DNA of 64,000 nt from Xiphias gladius (GCF_016859285.1 NC_053407.1:16926632-16990631), one strand, 5' to 3'. Positions 37,791 to 50,400 are shown, numbered from the stretch's first letter. The notes: generated by a model not told the origin, from the letters alone. Numbers and translations are program-made.

Positions 37791-40700
37791 TTGCTAATAC
37801 CTATGAGTCAATGCGTCCATGTAACACTGTAGACACTAGCTGCTATATATTTAATACTGTAATTTAAAATGACTGACAGTGGAAGAAAGTGTCAACATTA
37901 AATGAATGGTTACATCGAATAGTTTTAAGGGATACACGGTATATTCAATTATAAATAGAGGATACCATAAAGCAGGCACCATTCATTGCTTTTTTTTAAT
38001 TTAAAAAAGGTGTTCCTACTTTTCCATGATTAAACCCTAATCAACCACTTTATAATGTCCTTCACCAAAGAACCATACTGCATATTGAGGCAAGGACATT
38101 ATCTACAATGATTTTTGCAATTAGCTTTTCATTCATGAACTTCTTTTTGTGCATTCTAAAATCAGCAACTTTAGCTTTACCCGTACATTGTATAAATAAA
38201 TACGAAAGCTGGAACTCAGGGCAAAACTGAATGTATCTGTTTCAATAAGTAAGTAACCTTATTAAGTCACTTTAAAGAGTTGTGCGTGGGCATATTACTG
38301 AATCAGCAGAAAATAAGAAGGGTTTTGGCAGGGCAACTACGTATTTGTCAGGCTGAGTGGACAGATATGCAGTAAATTCTGGTAGTTGAAGATTGATTTT
38401 TGCCACCTGTCGACCAAGTGAGTATCATCAGTGGATTATACAACTGAAATGTTGACAAAATTCCCCCTTGGAACCAAAAACCCTCTAATTTAAAAAAAAA
38501 AGCAGAGTTAGTTCCTGCTAATGTTGCATGACAACTGTTTGTCGAAGCCGAGGTTGTGTAAAGCTTTTTATGAGCAGAAGTGATCCAGTCATTAGTTTAG
38601 TCCAATTACAATCTTTAATTGCGGTGCCAAATGTGAGTAGTATCTGTGCTGAGTTCAAGAACGATGAGACTGCAGACTGCACTGAAATGGACTGGAAACG
38701 TTTTTGAAGAGTGAGTGAAACCCTCAAGGTTTCGTCAAACACGATTGATTAATTAGATTTCAATTACATAGAGAATAATCTACTGAAAGTAGATTTTTTT
38801 TTTAACTCTTTTAAGTGTGGAGTGGGTGTAATATAGATTTTGTAAGAGGTTTTTTTGAACTTCAAAAACTTTGCATCATCACATTAGTAAGGAAAAGTTG
38901 CTTTTAAATTTATGTCTTTAGAAAAAAAGGACCAAATCCTACTATTTCTACAGTTGCTAATTATTAATAAATGTTTCATTTTATTTTTTATTTTTGTCAG
39001 ATTAAATATTTCTTCTCAGATTTTCTTTGAAGCATTTGTTGTCATGTCTAGGGACTGCTAAGTTTGTTGTGAAAATACGCTTTTTAAACCTCTGGCTAAT
39101 TTTTTTTTTTCGTCTCTACTCTCTTTACTTTTAATGACCAAGTCTTCTGAGAGGTTGTTGCAAATTAACTCTCAACGTCAGTGGGAGCAATGTAAGCCCT
39201 TACAAGCACTCATCTTCTGCTAAACTTTTCAGTACTTGGAAGCGATTTCTCGTACTACAATACTGTCAGAATTACTTTAAATACTTACAGTAGATGTTTA
39301 AGTGAGCTGCCTTCATGTGGTATTCAGTTGTTCTAAGTGCGGAAACTAGGTATTGCAAATCAATTGACTGGCAGCCTGCCTTGAGATGTCAGCCAAAGGC
39401 ATTGTATGAAGTTTGCTTCCAATAAGGTAAACATTTATTCTGTAAAAATGACAATTATGATGGAAGATATACTGTACATGTACGTTCATCCTAAAGGTTG
39501 ATGCATAAGAAATTCTTTCAAGGTCACTTGTTTTACCCCCGCTGCCACGTCTTTACGTCTATGGAAATTAGTTCAACTGATATTGCAGTACAGAGTGACG
39601 TTATCTACAAAGAGCCCAGGGGATTGGGAAACACTACATCTGAGCCTGACTTTCAAACACCCTCAAAATACTGGAATAGTAATAATGCTGGATTTTTGGA
39701 CAGATAGAATTTGTCACTCAGGATGTTGACAAACCCCTGACAGTGGAGACAATATATTGGCAGCCCAAAATATTTCTCAAGTAGTACATTAAATCATAAT
39801 CACTTCACCAAACTCGCAAAGAAATACACACTACCACACCTTTCACACATCCTCCCATTTCTTAATATGATGAAAGTGTCACATCACATGCAGTAGTAGG
39901 ACAAGCAGGAAGTTTAAATTTTTGTTTCAGTAATCAGTCGATATTTTTCGGGGCATAGATTTCTTATGTTTTGAAATAAAAACTTGTCATTTAAGCTCTG
40001 CGTGATCTGAGGTTTAATGTTATAAGGCTGGCCAAGTTGCTGCCATTTATCATCATCCACTGTGCACACCTGTATATTGTCGGGAGCAGCCTTCGCATTT
40101 CTCGAGAATGAAATTATTTGCCATTTCAGTCATAGACTATTTTTTTAGGATTTACAAGTAGGATTTTAATTGGGCTATTATGTAAAGCTTTGTCATTCAT
40201 TTTGCACAGGTTAAAGCTATATAAAATGAAATCCTGTTACATGACAGTGTACGACCATTTTGCGACTGCAAGTCCAACTTTTTATAGTAATAAACCTTCA
40301 CTTTTGCTGAAGGGTAAAATACAACACAAAATACTGTGTATTAGCTATAGGCAGCATCAACAAAATGCACTGTTATCAAGCCTCAAAAACCCACTCTGGT
40401 GAAAACCCTGATTGAATGTTATTGTATATAAACTCAACCCAACAAAAGTATCTCTAACAAATGTAGGATCCTTAATGTTATAAGGTTATTGATTGACTCA
40501 CATGTTGAAATTAGGTCTTTAGAGCAGCAAACAACTGGAGCACAAGAGTAAACGGTATTAGAAAAAAAAAAAAACATTCAAGGAGGGATATAAATATAAA
40601 TACTTATCAAACAATCAATAGCTTGAGGGAGAAGTGTAATGTATAAAAAATACAGTTCACAATGCATCACAGTATTATGACAACTGAATGAGTAACAATG

Positions 40701-41400
40701 TTTGTAGAGGCTGCTGAACAAGGAGGAATTACGATACCATGAGCAATCAAAGGCACTAGGGACCAAATCGGAGCTAACATTTAGAAATACCCAACAAACC
40801 GAATACAAACACACCACAGACACAGTTGTCATTACATCTGCAGTTCTACACCACAGTCAGCAACCATGTTGTCAACACGTATGAAAGCTGCCAGACGCAA
40901 GATGTTCACACCGTACAATTTAATCTACAGCACAACGGAAGCAAAATAATGCCAGTGATAACAAAAATAAAGCTTTACTCAAGACTCATGGCTCATCAGT
41001 TATCAATGGAAATGTTTCTACAGAGGAACAATTTTTAAAGACTGAAAGTTTAGGTATGTTCACAAACAGTGATGACTAGGGCCACTGTACCCCCAGTGAG
41101 AACCTCTCGTGTACAATCAAGTTACAGTCAAATAGATTTTCATCCAGATGGTTGGAGGAGCTTTTCAGTATTGTGGAAACAATTTTATGATAGTGGTAAG
41201 TGTCATTAAATAACCTTGAGGTGTTTTCAAAAATTGATGCGGATTTATTTCTTCAGAAAAACCGACGCTTAGCTCTGTGACTAAAATGTCAAGATAATAC
41301 ATGAGGGGCACAAACTAGGGAAAGGTCCACAGATACCAGGACTGCACTGTAGTAACAGCAGGAGAAACAAAATGCAGCATCTACGTAAATATTATTCTGA
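37791..41400. other. Gene-free intergenic DNA
   Basis: No exon, RNA gene or repeat family that I can name. A-rich runs occur at 38490-38500 and 40561-40573. Confidence 0.45.
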
Positions 41401-41404
41401 AACC

Positions 41405-41815
41405 AGTATGGATTCTTCAGTGGTGAGTACATTTTTGAGGTACTTTTACTTTACTTCCCTATTTCAATTTTAAACTACTTTATACTTCTACTCCACTACA
41501 TTTGAGAGGGAGATACTGTACTTTTCACCCCACTCTATAAATCTGACAGCTATAGTTACTTCACTAATTGAGATTTTACAAATAAAAAACGTGATCAGTT
41601 TATAAAATATAATGCAATGCCATAACTTAAATTGTCCAACTGTATATAAAGTAGTTAAAATGAGCCCCATCTCTACCAGCTGCAACGTTAAAATGCTGCT
41701 TACATGTTAACGTATCAGTAATAATAACCCAATAATATAATATATATAATATATACAGAATATTAACATTTCAAGTACGTTTAGCTGTTTACTTTTACTT
41801 CAGGGAAATCTTGAA
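41405..41815. mobile_element. Dispersed non-autonomous element (TACTTTTACTT type)
   Basis: Text such as 'TGAGGTACTTTTACTTTACTT', 'CTTCTACTCCACTACATTTG', 'TCTGACAGCTATAGTTACTT', 'GTATATAAAGTAGTTAAAAT', 'ACGTTAAAATGCTGCTTACA' and 'AGTAATAATAACCCAATAAT', ending 'TTTACTTTTACTTCAGGG', matches a short element I know from many fish genomes. It has no coding capacity. The two ends share the TACTTTTACTT motif in direct sense. The family name is not assigned. Confidence 0.6.
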
Positions 41816-43155
41816 TGTTGGACTTGTAACAGTATTTTTTAAGAGAAGATTTATTTCGGGTCTGATTTGTGCCTTTGGCTGGCCTCTTCTCCAAAGCAAT
41901 CTGATTAAAAAAAACAACAACATGAGTTTCAGGCTCAGCTGTGATGTTACTAAAATAAATGACCTAACAGAAACGTGTAGAGTTGTTAAACTATCAAAGA
42001 TACTCTCGATGTTGAGGAGCAGAGGATGTGAGAAAACTTTTAAGTGGGAGTTTTTTTTTCAACTTTATTAAACTTTTAAATTCATACTAGGCAGATCAAT
42101 TAATCACAATATGAGAGCAGCAAAAGAGATAAATCGTAGTTACCAACAGATCAAAATGAAGCAAAAGAGTTAGTCTGCAGTTTGCCCAGTTTATGTAATG
42201 AAGGATCAGCTTGCACAGTTGTAATGTTTTCCATACATCGGAGTGACTGAGTGACATTGACGAACCCTCACGGTGGCAGCCTAACTCATTCATTCAAGTC
42301 ATGGGAACTGTCATTAATCTCAGTGATGACATTAGATTATGCGCAAAATATGATACTTTCCTATCACTGAATACTGTCACATACAGCAATTAATCTATAC
42401 CTTTTTAAAAAATAAGGGGGGGCCACGTGGCTGGGGCTGAATTGACAGTGGTACAATGTGTTGCAATTGCCTGAAAATGACTGATCTTTTTGTAACGACA
42501 TGAATTACACAGTCAGAAAATACAGACAATTTTGGGACAAATGCAATTTTTGAGTAATAATAGATCATAAAAATCATTGTATTTTATCAGAATAAATAAA
42601 AGCAACATAACTAACAAATTATTTATTTTTCAAAATAAATAACCTTCAATAACATTAGTCCTTTTTTTTTCGATAGGACGATATCACAGTTTTTGAGTAT
42701 TGGGTCAAGTAGATCCACGACTTTCTTTATTCTCTACACTGTGCTAGATCACTGTAGAAAGACACCTGTAAACCTACCTTGAAACGTATAACACGAGCAG
42801 AAGTAAACACATTCATGAGAGTGGCATCGTTTTACTTTACATCTAACCACCTGTCCAACACTACATTGCCCCCTGCCGTTTAAACGTAGGCATCTCAGTT
42901 TTTCAGTACATGAAACACTTAATAAAGGTTCGTTTTTCTACAGACAAGACTCACTGTAACATTCAAGTAATACACCTGTTGGGACTTCGTGTTTCTGTGA
43001 AAATGTACAGTGATGGTTTTTGTCGCATAGTCTACAATGTTTTCCTTATTTTTATCTGGTAATATCTTAAAGTAGTTTATCTTTCTTAAAGTGCTTACAA
43101 AGTTTTTATTTTAACTTTTTACTTCTGAAAAAAAAAAAGACTATGACTGTAAAAT
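41816..43155. other. Gene-free DNA upstream of pex11a
   Basis: No gene was recognised on either strand. In particular I found no frame on the minus strand that would mark a divergent partner sharing the pex11a promoter. Confidence 0.45.
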
Positions 43156-43160
43156 GTACA

Positions 43161-43178
43161 GTTGCCATAGTAACCAAT
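43161..43178 (+). promoter_or_regulatory. pex11a: Candidate RFX X-box joined to a CCAAT box
   Basis: GTTGCC-AT-AGTAAC (43161-43174) fits both half-sites of the RFX-factor X-box consensus. CCAAT follows at 43174-43178. The pair lies 353-370 bases upstream of the pex11a start codon, at the left edge of a CpG-richer region (43190-43530). Factor binding is inferred from sequence only. Confidence 0.45.
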
Positions 43179-43189
43179 ATGTAAGGGGG

Positions 43190-43530
43190 CTGGTACGTCC
43201 ACAAAACCCGCTCGGCTTTTGGTCCGTTTGCAAAACTTTCCGTAGTGAGACAAGAACGTTTCAGCCCAGCTGTCATGTGTCGGCTGAAGCGACCGGATAA
43301 TTAGCTTAATGTCAAAGTGGAAGAAGTGTCACAATTCAGATTATCTGCTTGAGTTTTAGTCGACAGCGCTGGATGAACCGCCGCTGCTGACGTTATTTAA
43401 ACCGAGACAACTAACTGACAACGGCAGCGAGAAGTTACATCGACTTATCGCAGCTTCGGTCCTTTAACGAGGGTTCAACTCTGCCCTCGCCTCGGCTAAC
43501 TAGGACAACCTGTTCTTGTTTGATCTAACC
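43190..43530 (+). promoter_or_regulatory. pex11a: Probable pex11a promoter and 5' UTR
   Basis: The stretch is richer in CpG than its flanks (for example 43200-43215, 43375-43405 and 43425-43495) and has no open frame leading into the gene. It ends in 'AACCATGG' around the start codon, a favourable initiation context. No TATA box was identified. Confidence 0.5.
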
Positions 43531-43586
43531 ATGGACGCGGTTGTGAAATTCACAAGTCAGAGTCAAGGAAGAGACCGTGTATTCAG
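43531..43586 (+). CDS. pex11a: pex11a coding exon 1 (residues 1-18 plus two bases)
   Basis: The start codon lies in AACCATGG, a strong Kozak context. The exon ends AG|GTGACT with two bases of the arginine-19 codon. Confidence 0.93.
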
Positions 43587-46500
43587 GTGACTCAGAGTAT
43601 TGTGTGACTTGGACTTAAATGTTGACGATTTATTTTATCAGTGGAAACGTGAAGTTAATTTGCTAGGTCGGCGTGGAGCAGAGGCAGAGCGTGCCGAGAG
43701 CTGTGCATTCAATATCAGCTTTCTCCGTTTTACCTTCTCTCCGTCTAATGTCTTTATTTCAGAGCAGCCCAGTATGCATGTGCTCTGTCAACATATCTAC
43801 TCCGAAACAACTCGGAGAGAAAGGAGCTCGTGGCAAAGCTTAAAAGTCTGGAAGCCAACATGAGTGCTGGACGAAAATGTGAGTATAACTGTAAGGCTGA
43901 AGTGAAGGGGGGGGGTGTCTGAGTAGTTACGCTGAGGTTAAAGTGGGGTTTGGTGATCCCGGGGACCCCCCGAGGTGGTTTCATTAGGTCCCCAACAAGA
44001 TGAGGGAAAATGGAATCAAACAAAAATCACAATAATAAAGATTTATCACAATTGACAGCGTTCTACAACGGTCAATGTAGGGTCCGGCATGTCCTCATGT
44101 ACAGTGTGGGAGTTTTTAAAATTAAATACTAGAAACTTAACAAGACTGTGCTAAACATATAGGTCCCTGATACAAAATCACCTTAGTCCTACCACTTTGC
44201 CCAGTAATATTTGCAGCAGAGTGGACGTGCTGTATTCACAGTAACACTGCTGTCCTATGTTTTCCATCAAATATAACCTTTTGGATCCAAGTCCAAACAT
44301 AATCCTTACCTTTTAATTCAAGTAATCCACTGATTATTATTTTTGATTAATTGTTAGCCTATTTAGTGTGAAAAATGCACCATAAAATCTTTCAAAGCCC
44401 AAGGTGACATCTTCAGATGGATTTTTTTGTTTGACCAACAGTCCAAAATTATTTTACAAATATATAAAATAGAGAAAAGACAAGTCCTCACATTTGAGGA
44501 GATGGAGGCAGCCAACCATTTTTGCTAGATCATAAATATTGTTGTTGATTAATTTATTGTCAATCAATTCATCATTTCAGCACTAGCTTTACATTTTTGC
44601 AAAAGGCACTTGCAGCTTGTTCTACTACTTTTTATAGTTTCTCTGTTACCTCTGCCAAGGAGGTAATGCAATCACCCATGTCTGTCTGTTTGTTTGTTGG
44701 TTTGTTTGTTTATTTGTCAGTTGGATTACCCAAAAAGCACTGCACCGATTTGCACTGAACTTAGGGGGGGGGTGGGGCATGGGTCAGTGAAGAGCCCATT
44801 AAATTTGGGGGCAGATCTGGATCATTTACTATGAATTTCCATTTTTTTCTTCTGAAGTCTGGCGTATGTTGTTGACATTGGCCTTGGCAGAGGTCTGCAC
44901 TCTACTGAGTGCATTTTCCCTTTGTTTTCCTACCACTAGCAAATACTGTTCTAAGCCACAGTATTGAGTCACGATGAAGTCAGTTTAATTTTCCTTCTGC
45001 ATAGTCACTATTAGTTATAGAAACTCATTCCCAAAAGGAGTGAAACAAAGCCTGCATCCTTTTTCATTATTTCATCCCACCGTTGCTGAATATACATTTT
45101 AATAGCAGTGTGGTCTTTTTGTGGCATAATAGTCTGAAATCTTCTATTTTTGTTCGGAAGTGACAGATTCAGTTTCATGAAAACTTTTGAAAACGCCACT
45201 TTTGTTCAAGGAAATATAATAGAAAATAAAAAATAGAGCTTCTTCCAGACAGTTGTTTCTAAGTAACATTGAACATTTGATGGTAAAATATATAAACCTT
45301 TATCTGCTGTTTTAATGTATAATAATTACATATTGCATAGCACTGGGTTCTAATGGTCATATATATCAACAACATATATCAAGAAAAGGTTGTACAGTTT
45401 GAACATTTGTGTCCAAATATAATTTCACAAATAAGCAAAAGTTGCGACATATCTGATAATGGCACTAAAGAAAGATGCGTATTTTCGAATGTAAACTAAA
45501 AATCAGAGAAATAGTGTGGTAAATGGTCATTCTGTGTCAAATCACACAGAATCCAGGGAAGTGGCTGCAGCATCGTCTGATTTTGTTCTATATGTCTATA
45601 TAATTTTTAAGTCTAATAACTAAGGCCTGTGAAATATTTTTGTTCAGCCTCATTGTTTTTTATTTTTATTTATTTATTTATTTATTTATTTATTTTTTCC
45701 CCAGATAGTTTTTCATTTTTTACCCTTTCAAAAACACCTTATCTGGGAAACCATGTCTGGGCATTATTATCTTGAAGAGTATTATTCCTAGCCTGACCAA
45801 ACTTTGTAGGATGGAAGATAAACATGTTCTCAGTATAACTGAACCATTAGAAGTTCGTATTGAATGCCTATTGATTTTTCTAAAAGGCCCTAGATTTTGA
45901 AAAAAGTCCAAAACTCCTGAATGACCACCAATATTTGCGGTCTCTATCACTAATGGACAAGAAGATATTAAGAATAAAACAAGGCGTCCCAGCATTTTTC
46001 AGTCATTTTCATAGTACCAAAATGGTATGTGGCGTAGCTAGAAGGATCATGAAAACTTACATGGAAATTGCTTAATGAATGGTCATTTAGGGCAGAAAGT
46101 GCCAATGTCCTTCCATGTTGCCTTCGTAGATAAATACATAGTTAAAGGAAGTTTTACCTCTAGGAAACACATCCATAATGAAAAAGCAGGGTCTTCCCTT
46201 ATTATCGCTACTTGTATGTGTTTCAGCCTCTGAAATATTGGTAGGAGTCAAGAGATACATGTTCTCTGTAGGCTCATTTTACTATAGGTCAGCAATGCCA
46301 ACTATATTCTGTACTATCAGGGCCTCATTATAGAAAAAGGCTGTAACTCTGATAGATGTTATATTCAATGGGGTGGTTAAATTTTATATTCCATATTTAA
46401 AAAATAATAAGATACTCATAAAAAATTCAAATAACTATTGAAAATGATGTGCAATATAGAATATTATGTACTAGAAATAGCATGTGAAGACGACTACTAT

Positions 46501-49395
46501 CCTTTAACCATATAACTTGAACAACAGGACTGAACTGGGTACATGCTTGGTGTTTTCTTGATAAAATGTATGGGAATATACTGATGATTTCACTGGACAC
46601 GCTTCAACATGCGTATCATATAGCTTTCTAACATGCACACTGTAAAATTATGTGTATAAACACATCCAACTTTTTATGTGGCAACACATTTAAAACGCTC
46701 CCACTGGAGCTTGAGAGGGCCATTTAGGATACCACTTATTCCTCCTTATACCAGAAGTTTAATCAAAATATTTCATTTATTTTCAACATCCGGGACCTTA
46801 CCAGAGACAGAATTCCCATCTCAAATGCCTTCTGTTCTAATGAACATACTGAAAACAGGTTTATCCTTTCGTTTATCATTTCATATGACCCAGGAATTCA
46901 ATAATCACGGAGATACCGTGACAATAAAATTTAATCATGAAATGGACGTTTTTCCTCTCATAGGTAATATCTATTTTTGTATGAAGGAAAAACAGAAGGA
47001 CATTAGAACTTTGTACCCTTCATAACCATGCATCAAGCAATTTCCATGTACATTTTTATTTTTCTACTAACTGACCCACATACCATTTTGGTCCTATGAA
47101 AATGACCAAAAATTGCTACCACACCTTGTTTTATTCTTAAAATCGTCGTGTACATTAGTTGTTGAGACCTCAAATATTGACAAAATTGGCACAAAACAAG
47201 ATATTAATACCCGTGGCTTTTTTAGAGGGTATAAAAATGAAATAATGGGGCTTGAAGAAAAATACGAAAACATAGGATTTGAAGAGAAATATTTTACATT
47301 CTGGACCCATCCAGGATATAGACAAGGTTTTAACAAAATCTGAGATGATGCTGCAACAACCCTGTCTGATTTGACACAGCCTATTACTGCCATACTAGTG
47401 TTTACCCCAGGAAATTGATTAACAGTACAAGTGTGCAATTCAGATTCTACACATCTTGTCCTGTAATCAGTTTAATCAGTGGTTGATGGCCTAAACATTA
47501 GCCACACTCATTAAATATATAGGGCGTTTGCTGTGTTACTAGAAAGGTTAATATATGACTTTCATAAAAGTCTGTTAATTTTTTATGCTGTTAGTAAAGA
47601 TGATATTTATTTCAGGCGAGGTGGCCCACCTGTGCTATAATACATGCACTATTTTCGATGTTAATCTTTGATTAAATCTTTCGTCAGCCTACATACTAAC
47701 TCTCCAAAAACACTGATACATACAACTATTTGACCAAGTTCTTTTGTGACACTAAAGATGCTTATCCTCGTAAACATGTTTATTGTTACAGCTGTTTCTT
47801 AAGTTTTTTTCATATAATTAGATTAAAATAAATAAATACACGCTAAATACAACACACATTTGTGGCTGTTCTAAAAAGTGTGTCTCATCACTTTTTTGAT
47901 TGTGCTCTGTAAAAATGCATAGCAAATTTCATTACAAGTTTAGAATGAACTTTGCAATTTTGCATTCTTTTTGCCATCCATGTGTCCTTGGCCCGTGGGC
48001 TTAGACCAGGTTGATGGCTGTTTGTGGCTATGTTGAAATCTGTAGCTTTTTCTCTTTCTCCGCTGTGAGCTGAGATGGACACTTTGGGTGACTGCATTGT
48101 TTGTTGCCACATGGACCCACAGCAACACTGATTGACCCTGAGACTGGCCTAGACAGCTCATAGATCGGTTTACTTTACAACCTTGTGTGACTTCTTAAAC
48201 CTTTTGCACTTAGACACATTGTGGTTTTTATTTATGAATTTAAATTTTTCAGAGACTGGCTTGATGAGTTCCATGTGGAAATTATCCATAAGGTGCTGCC
48301 TTAGAGCAGGGTCAGGCAATAAAGACCTTGCCGCCCTTGATGCTGTTCCAGTAGAGCTGTATGAGGGCTAGGGCTGAGCCAAAGAGAACCAGGCCAGGCT
48401 CTGTTGGTGTACCACTTAATTATCTCTTCTCTGCATCAGAGCTGCAGCCACGGGGCTATACTGCCTCTATGCCTGGCCTGCCTGTGGGGAAAGAGACTGG
48501 CAGGGCACATAATTTAAAAACAGAGCTTTTAAGAGGAGGATTTCTTGTAGATAATACTAATAACTTGTTTTCTAAAGTGTTCAGTAAGTAAAGTATGCAA
48601 GGAAGAGCCACAGCTAGAACTGATGTGATTACAGTATGTAAACACACTGAGTAAATGAAGACCATGACCTTCTTCCCTCAGAGGGATACTGTAGTTTGAT
48701 AAAAGTGTCGCTTAACAGTATTCTGCTTTCCACGGCGGACTGCTGCTATGAAATGTTGACCTGACATTTCATATTAAATTGATTACTGCTCTAATACCCT
48801 TTTTTTTTTTCTTCCTTCTTTGTCAGTGTTCAGGCTGGGAAACACAGTCAATTCCATTGAGGCTGCTAAGCGAACCATGCAACTCTCTGACCGAGTGCTG
48901 TGTCTGTGCCTTACTGCAGCCAACATCAACCGCGCCTTCTACTTTATCTGTGACAATATACTTTGGGCCAGAAGTGTCAGTCTTATCCGCGATATTGACA
49001 AGGAACGTTGGAGCCTAAACGCCTCGTGGTGCTACTTCTTGTCGCTAGTTATGAATCTGACCAGAGATGTTTATGTCGTCCTCCAGTTAATGATGCAGAG
49101 AGCAAGAGATAAGCGCTTTAGACAGAAAATGGATCAGCATCTCAATGAGAGTCCTGAAGTGGCTGAAGTTGTCATTCCTCAGCTGGATGCTTTGCTCTTT
49201 CTGCTGTTGGACAGCCTCAAATCACATCCAGCTGTTGCCTTGGACATGCTGAAAAACATTTGTGATCTCTTCATTCCCTTAGACAAGTTAGGTATTTACC
49301 AGTCAAATCCAGGAGTGGTTGGGTTTTGTGGTCTGATATCCTCACTGATTGGGATTTTAACCCTTGCACAGCCCAAGTTACGAATCAAACCATGA
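43531..49395 (+). CDS. pex11a: Peroxisomal membrane protein PEX11 alpha, whole coding span (3 exons)
   Basis: join(43531..43586, 43763..43878, 48827..49395) gives 246 aa; human PEX11A is 247. PEX11 proteins sit in the peroxisomal membrane, elongate it and promote division. The N-terminus 'MDAVVKFTSQSQGRDRVFR' matches the PEX11A start, where human has 'MDAFTRFTNQTQGRDRLFR' as I recall it. Other family blocks are 'AGRKLFRLGN' (54-63), 'ANINRAFYFICDNILW' (about 90-105), 'RDVYVVLQLM' and 'LDKLGIYQSNPGVVG' (210-222). A hydrophobic C-terminal segment (about 221-238) precedes a short basic tail. The spacing of the exons, the full length and the 'DKLGIYQSNPG' ending favour the alpha paralog over beta or gamma. 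It is convergent with ell3. Confidence 0.95.
43587..43762 (+). other. pex11a intron 1 (176 bp)
   Basis: A short intron, GTGACT to TTTATTTCAG. An overlapping open frame (43600-43863) is a reading-frame shadow of exon 2. Confidence 0.85.
43763..43878 (+). CDS. pex11a: pex11a coding exon 2 (residues 19-57 plus one base)
   Basis: This exon encodes R19 to K57, including 'AAQYACALSTYLL' and 'ELVAKLKSLEANMSAGRK', which form the membrane-active N-terminal helical region of the family. It ends before GTGAGT (phase 1). Confidence 0.93.
44644..44921. mobile_element. Short non-autonomous element with CTCTGCCAAGG ends
   Basis: Left edge ACCTCTGCCAAGGAGGT (44648-44664) and right edge CCTTGGCAGAGGT (44882-44894) are inverted copies of one another. 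Between them lie a TTTG run (44690-44720), 'CACTGCACCGATTTGCACTG', 'GGGTCAGTGAAGAGCCCATT' and 'AATTTGGGGGCAGATCTGGA'. It ends in 'CTCTACTGAGTGC'. I know this as a very widespread animal repeat. It has no coding capacity. Confidence 0.65.
45532..47379. repeat. Large diverged inverted repeat (1.85 kb) of unknown family
   Basis: The left arm (about 45532-46190) and right arm (about 46900-47379) match in opposite orientation, at roughly three quarters identity over the best parts by eye. Landmarks on the right are 'CACATACCATTTTGGTCCTA' (47077-47096), 'CTTGTTTTATTCTTAAAATC', 'GATGATGCTGCAACAA' and 'GATTTGACACAG' (47368-47379). Their complements occur on the left in the right order (46037 down to 45532). 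The arms are about 480-660 bases and unequal through indels, with about 0.7 kb of single-copy DNA between them. No transposase was recognised, and clean target duplications were not found. Confidence 0.75.
45661..45697. repeat. (ATTT)n microsatellite
   Basis: About nine TTTA/ATTT units near the outer end of the left arm of the inverted repeat. The right arm has no counterpart, so the run probably expanded after the repeat formed. Confidence 0.9.
48827..49395 (+). CDS. pex11a: pex11a coding exon 3 (residues 58-246)
   Basis: This exon starts after TTTGTCAG, completes codon L58 and runs to TGA at 49393-49395. It carries most of the protein, including 'FRLGN' (59-63), 'NINRAFYFICDNILWAR', the charged loop 'QRARDKRFRQKMDQH' and the hydrophobic C-terminus. 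Mammalian PEX11A has a tryptophan at the position of L58. Confidence 0.95.
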
Positions 49396-50400
49396 TAGCG
49401 AAGGTAGAGATAAACCTTACTGACTAACTGGAGATCAGAACGCTTATTATGACAGGTGACAGGATTTAGTGTCATCTAGCTGGAGCTTTACTGGTGGACT
49501 GAGGTTAGCCTGGTGCGCAATGAGATTAGGCAACACACCACAGGCACATTTTGTAACATTTATGTTAGAATGGCAGTTATGTTTAACACCAAACTCAGGC
49601 TAGCAATAACTGAAGGGCTTGGTTTAAAAAGGAGCAAATCAAGTTAATATAGTATCCTTGTTTATTTTATTTTACTTTTTTATTTAAAAGAGCCAAGGCA
49701 AACCTTTGTACATTCCTGTCTTCTCCAACACCACATATAAAACCAGCAGTTTTGTAACCACTGCACTTGCAAAATAAGAGCTCCTTACTGATGCAAGCTT
49801 TTGCATCTGCTTTTTCAAGTATCTTTTAGATAAGCAATGCGTTAATCTGGGTTGCGTTGTCACTTTAAGCCTACTGTCTTTCTCTGCTCTGCCTTTTATG
49901 ATAAAATGCTGCTTAAAGTTTTATCCCTACCATTCAAGTAACGAATAAGCTGCTTCTCAACCAAAAGTGCTTCTAGAGGGGATAAAGCAGCTGAGAGATT
50001 TAAAGGAATTATCTCAAATAGTATTTATTTTTCACTCTAACTTTTAAGGCAAGGCCTGGACTGTGGCTGTCAACAGAGGATACTGTTTAACGTAAAGAAA
50101 AATGTAAAGAAATTATTTGAGTACAAAGAAAATGAAAATGAAAATCATGTTACTATTTAAAAGAGCAAAGACACCCTAAACAATGTGTTTATAATTACAT
50201 TTTTAATAAATTGACTAGGAATTGTATGAATATGTATGTACAGTATGTTTTTTAACCTTTGTTTCACAGATAAATCAAGTGTACGAGGATAAACTAGAAA
50301 ATACCATCATGTGACATATACTTTCACATGTAGTAGCGTAATCCAGTTTAGGGGACTAAATGTTTTCACTGTCGTGTTGATTGAAAGGTTAATAAAAAAC
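49396..50400 (+). other. pex11a: Probable pex11a 3' untranslated region
   Basis: No other gene was seen. A candidate AATAAA lies at 50391-50396, with another at 50205-50210; either could end the transcript. The extent is inferred. Confidence 0.4.

Larger units (their letters stand above)
43879..48826 (+). other. pex11a intron 2 (about 4.95 kb)
   Basis: This intron runs from GTGAGT to a T-rich acceptor (TTCTTTGTCAG). It holds a CTCTGCCAAGGAG-bounded repeat (44644-44921), an ATTT microsatellite and the large inverted repeat at 45532-47379. The remainder has no recognised gene. Confidence 0.85.

Noticed and set aside
41816..43155. Searched for a gene divergent from pex11a, such as wdr93
   Set aside because: No minus-strand frame with WD-repeat features or splice-bounded exons was seen here.
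45720..45995. 91-codon minus-strand frame resembling the + frame at 47113-47343
   Set aside because: The likeness ('LVLFLxSSCxLVxET') comes from the DNA inverted repeat. Both frames degrade quickly and match no protein.
46678..47025. 115-codon open frame in pex11a intron 2
   Set aside because: It lies in the loop and right arm of the inverted repeat, and the mirrored arm does not conserve the frame. Not a gene.
43531..49395. Alternative call of PEX11B or PEX11G
   Set aside because: The N-terminal 'GRDRVFR' context, the 246-residue length and the 'LDKLGIYQSNPG' ending fit PEX11A better. A tree would settle it.
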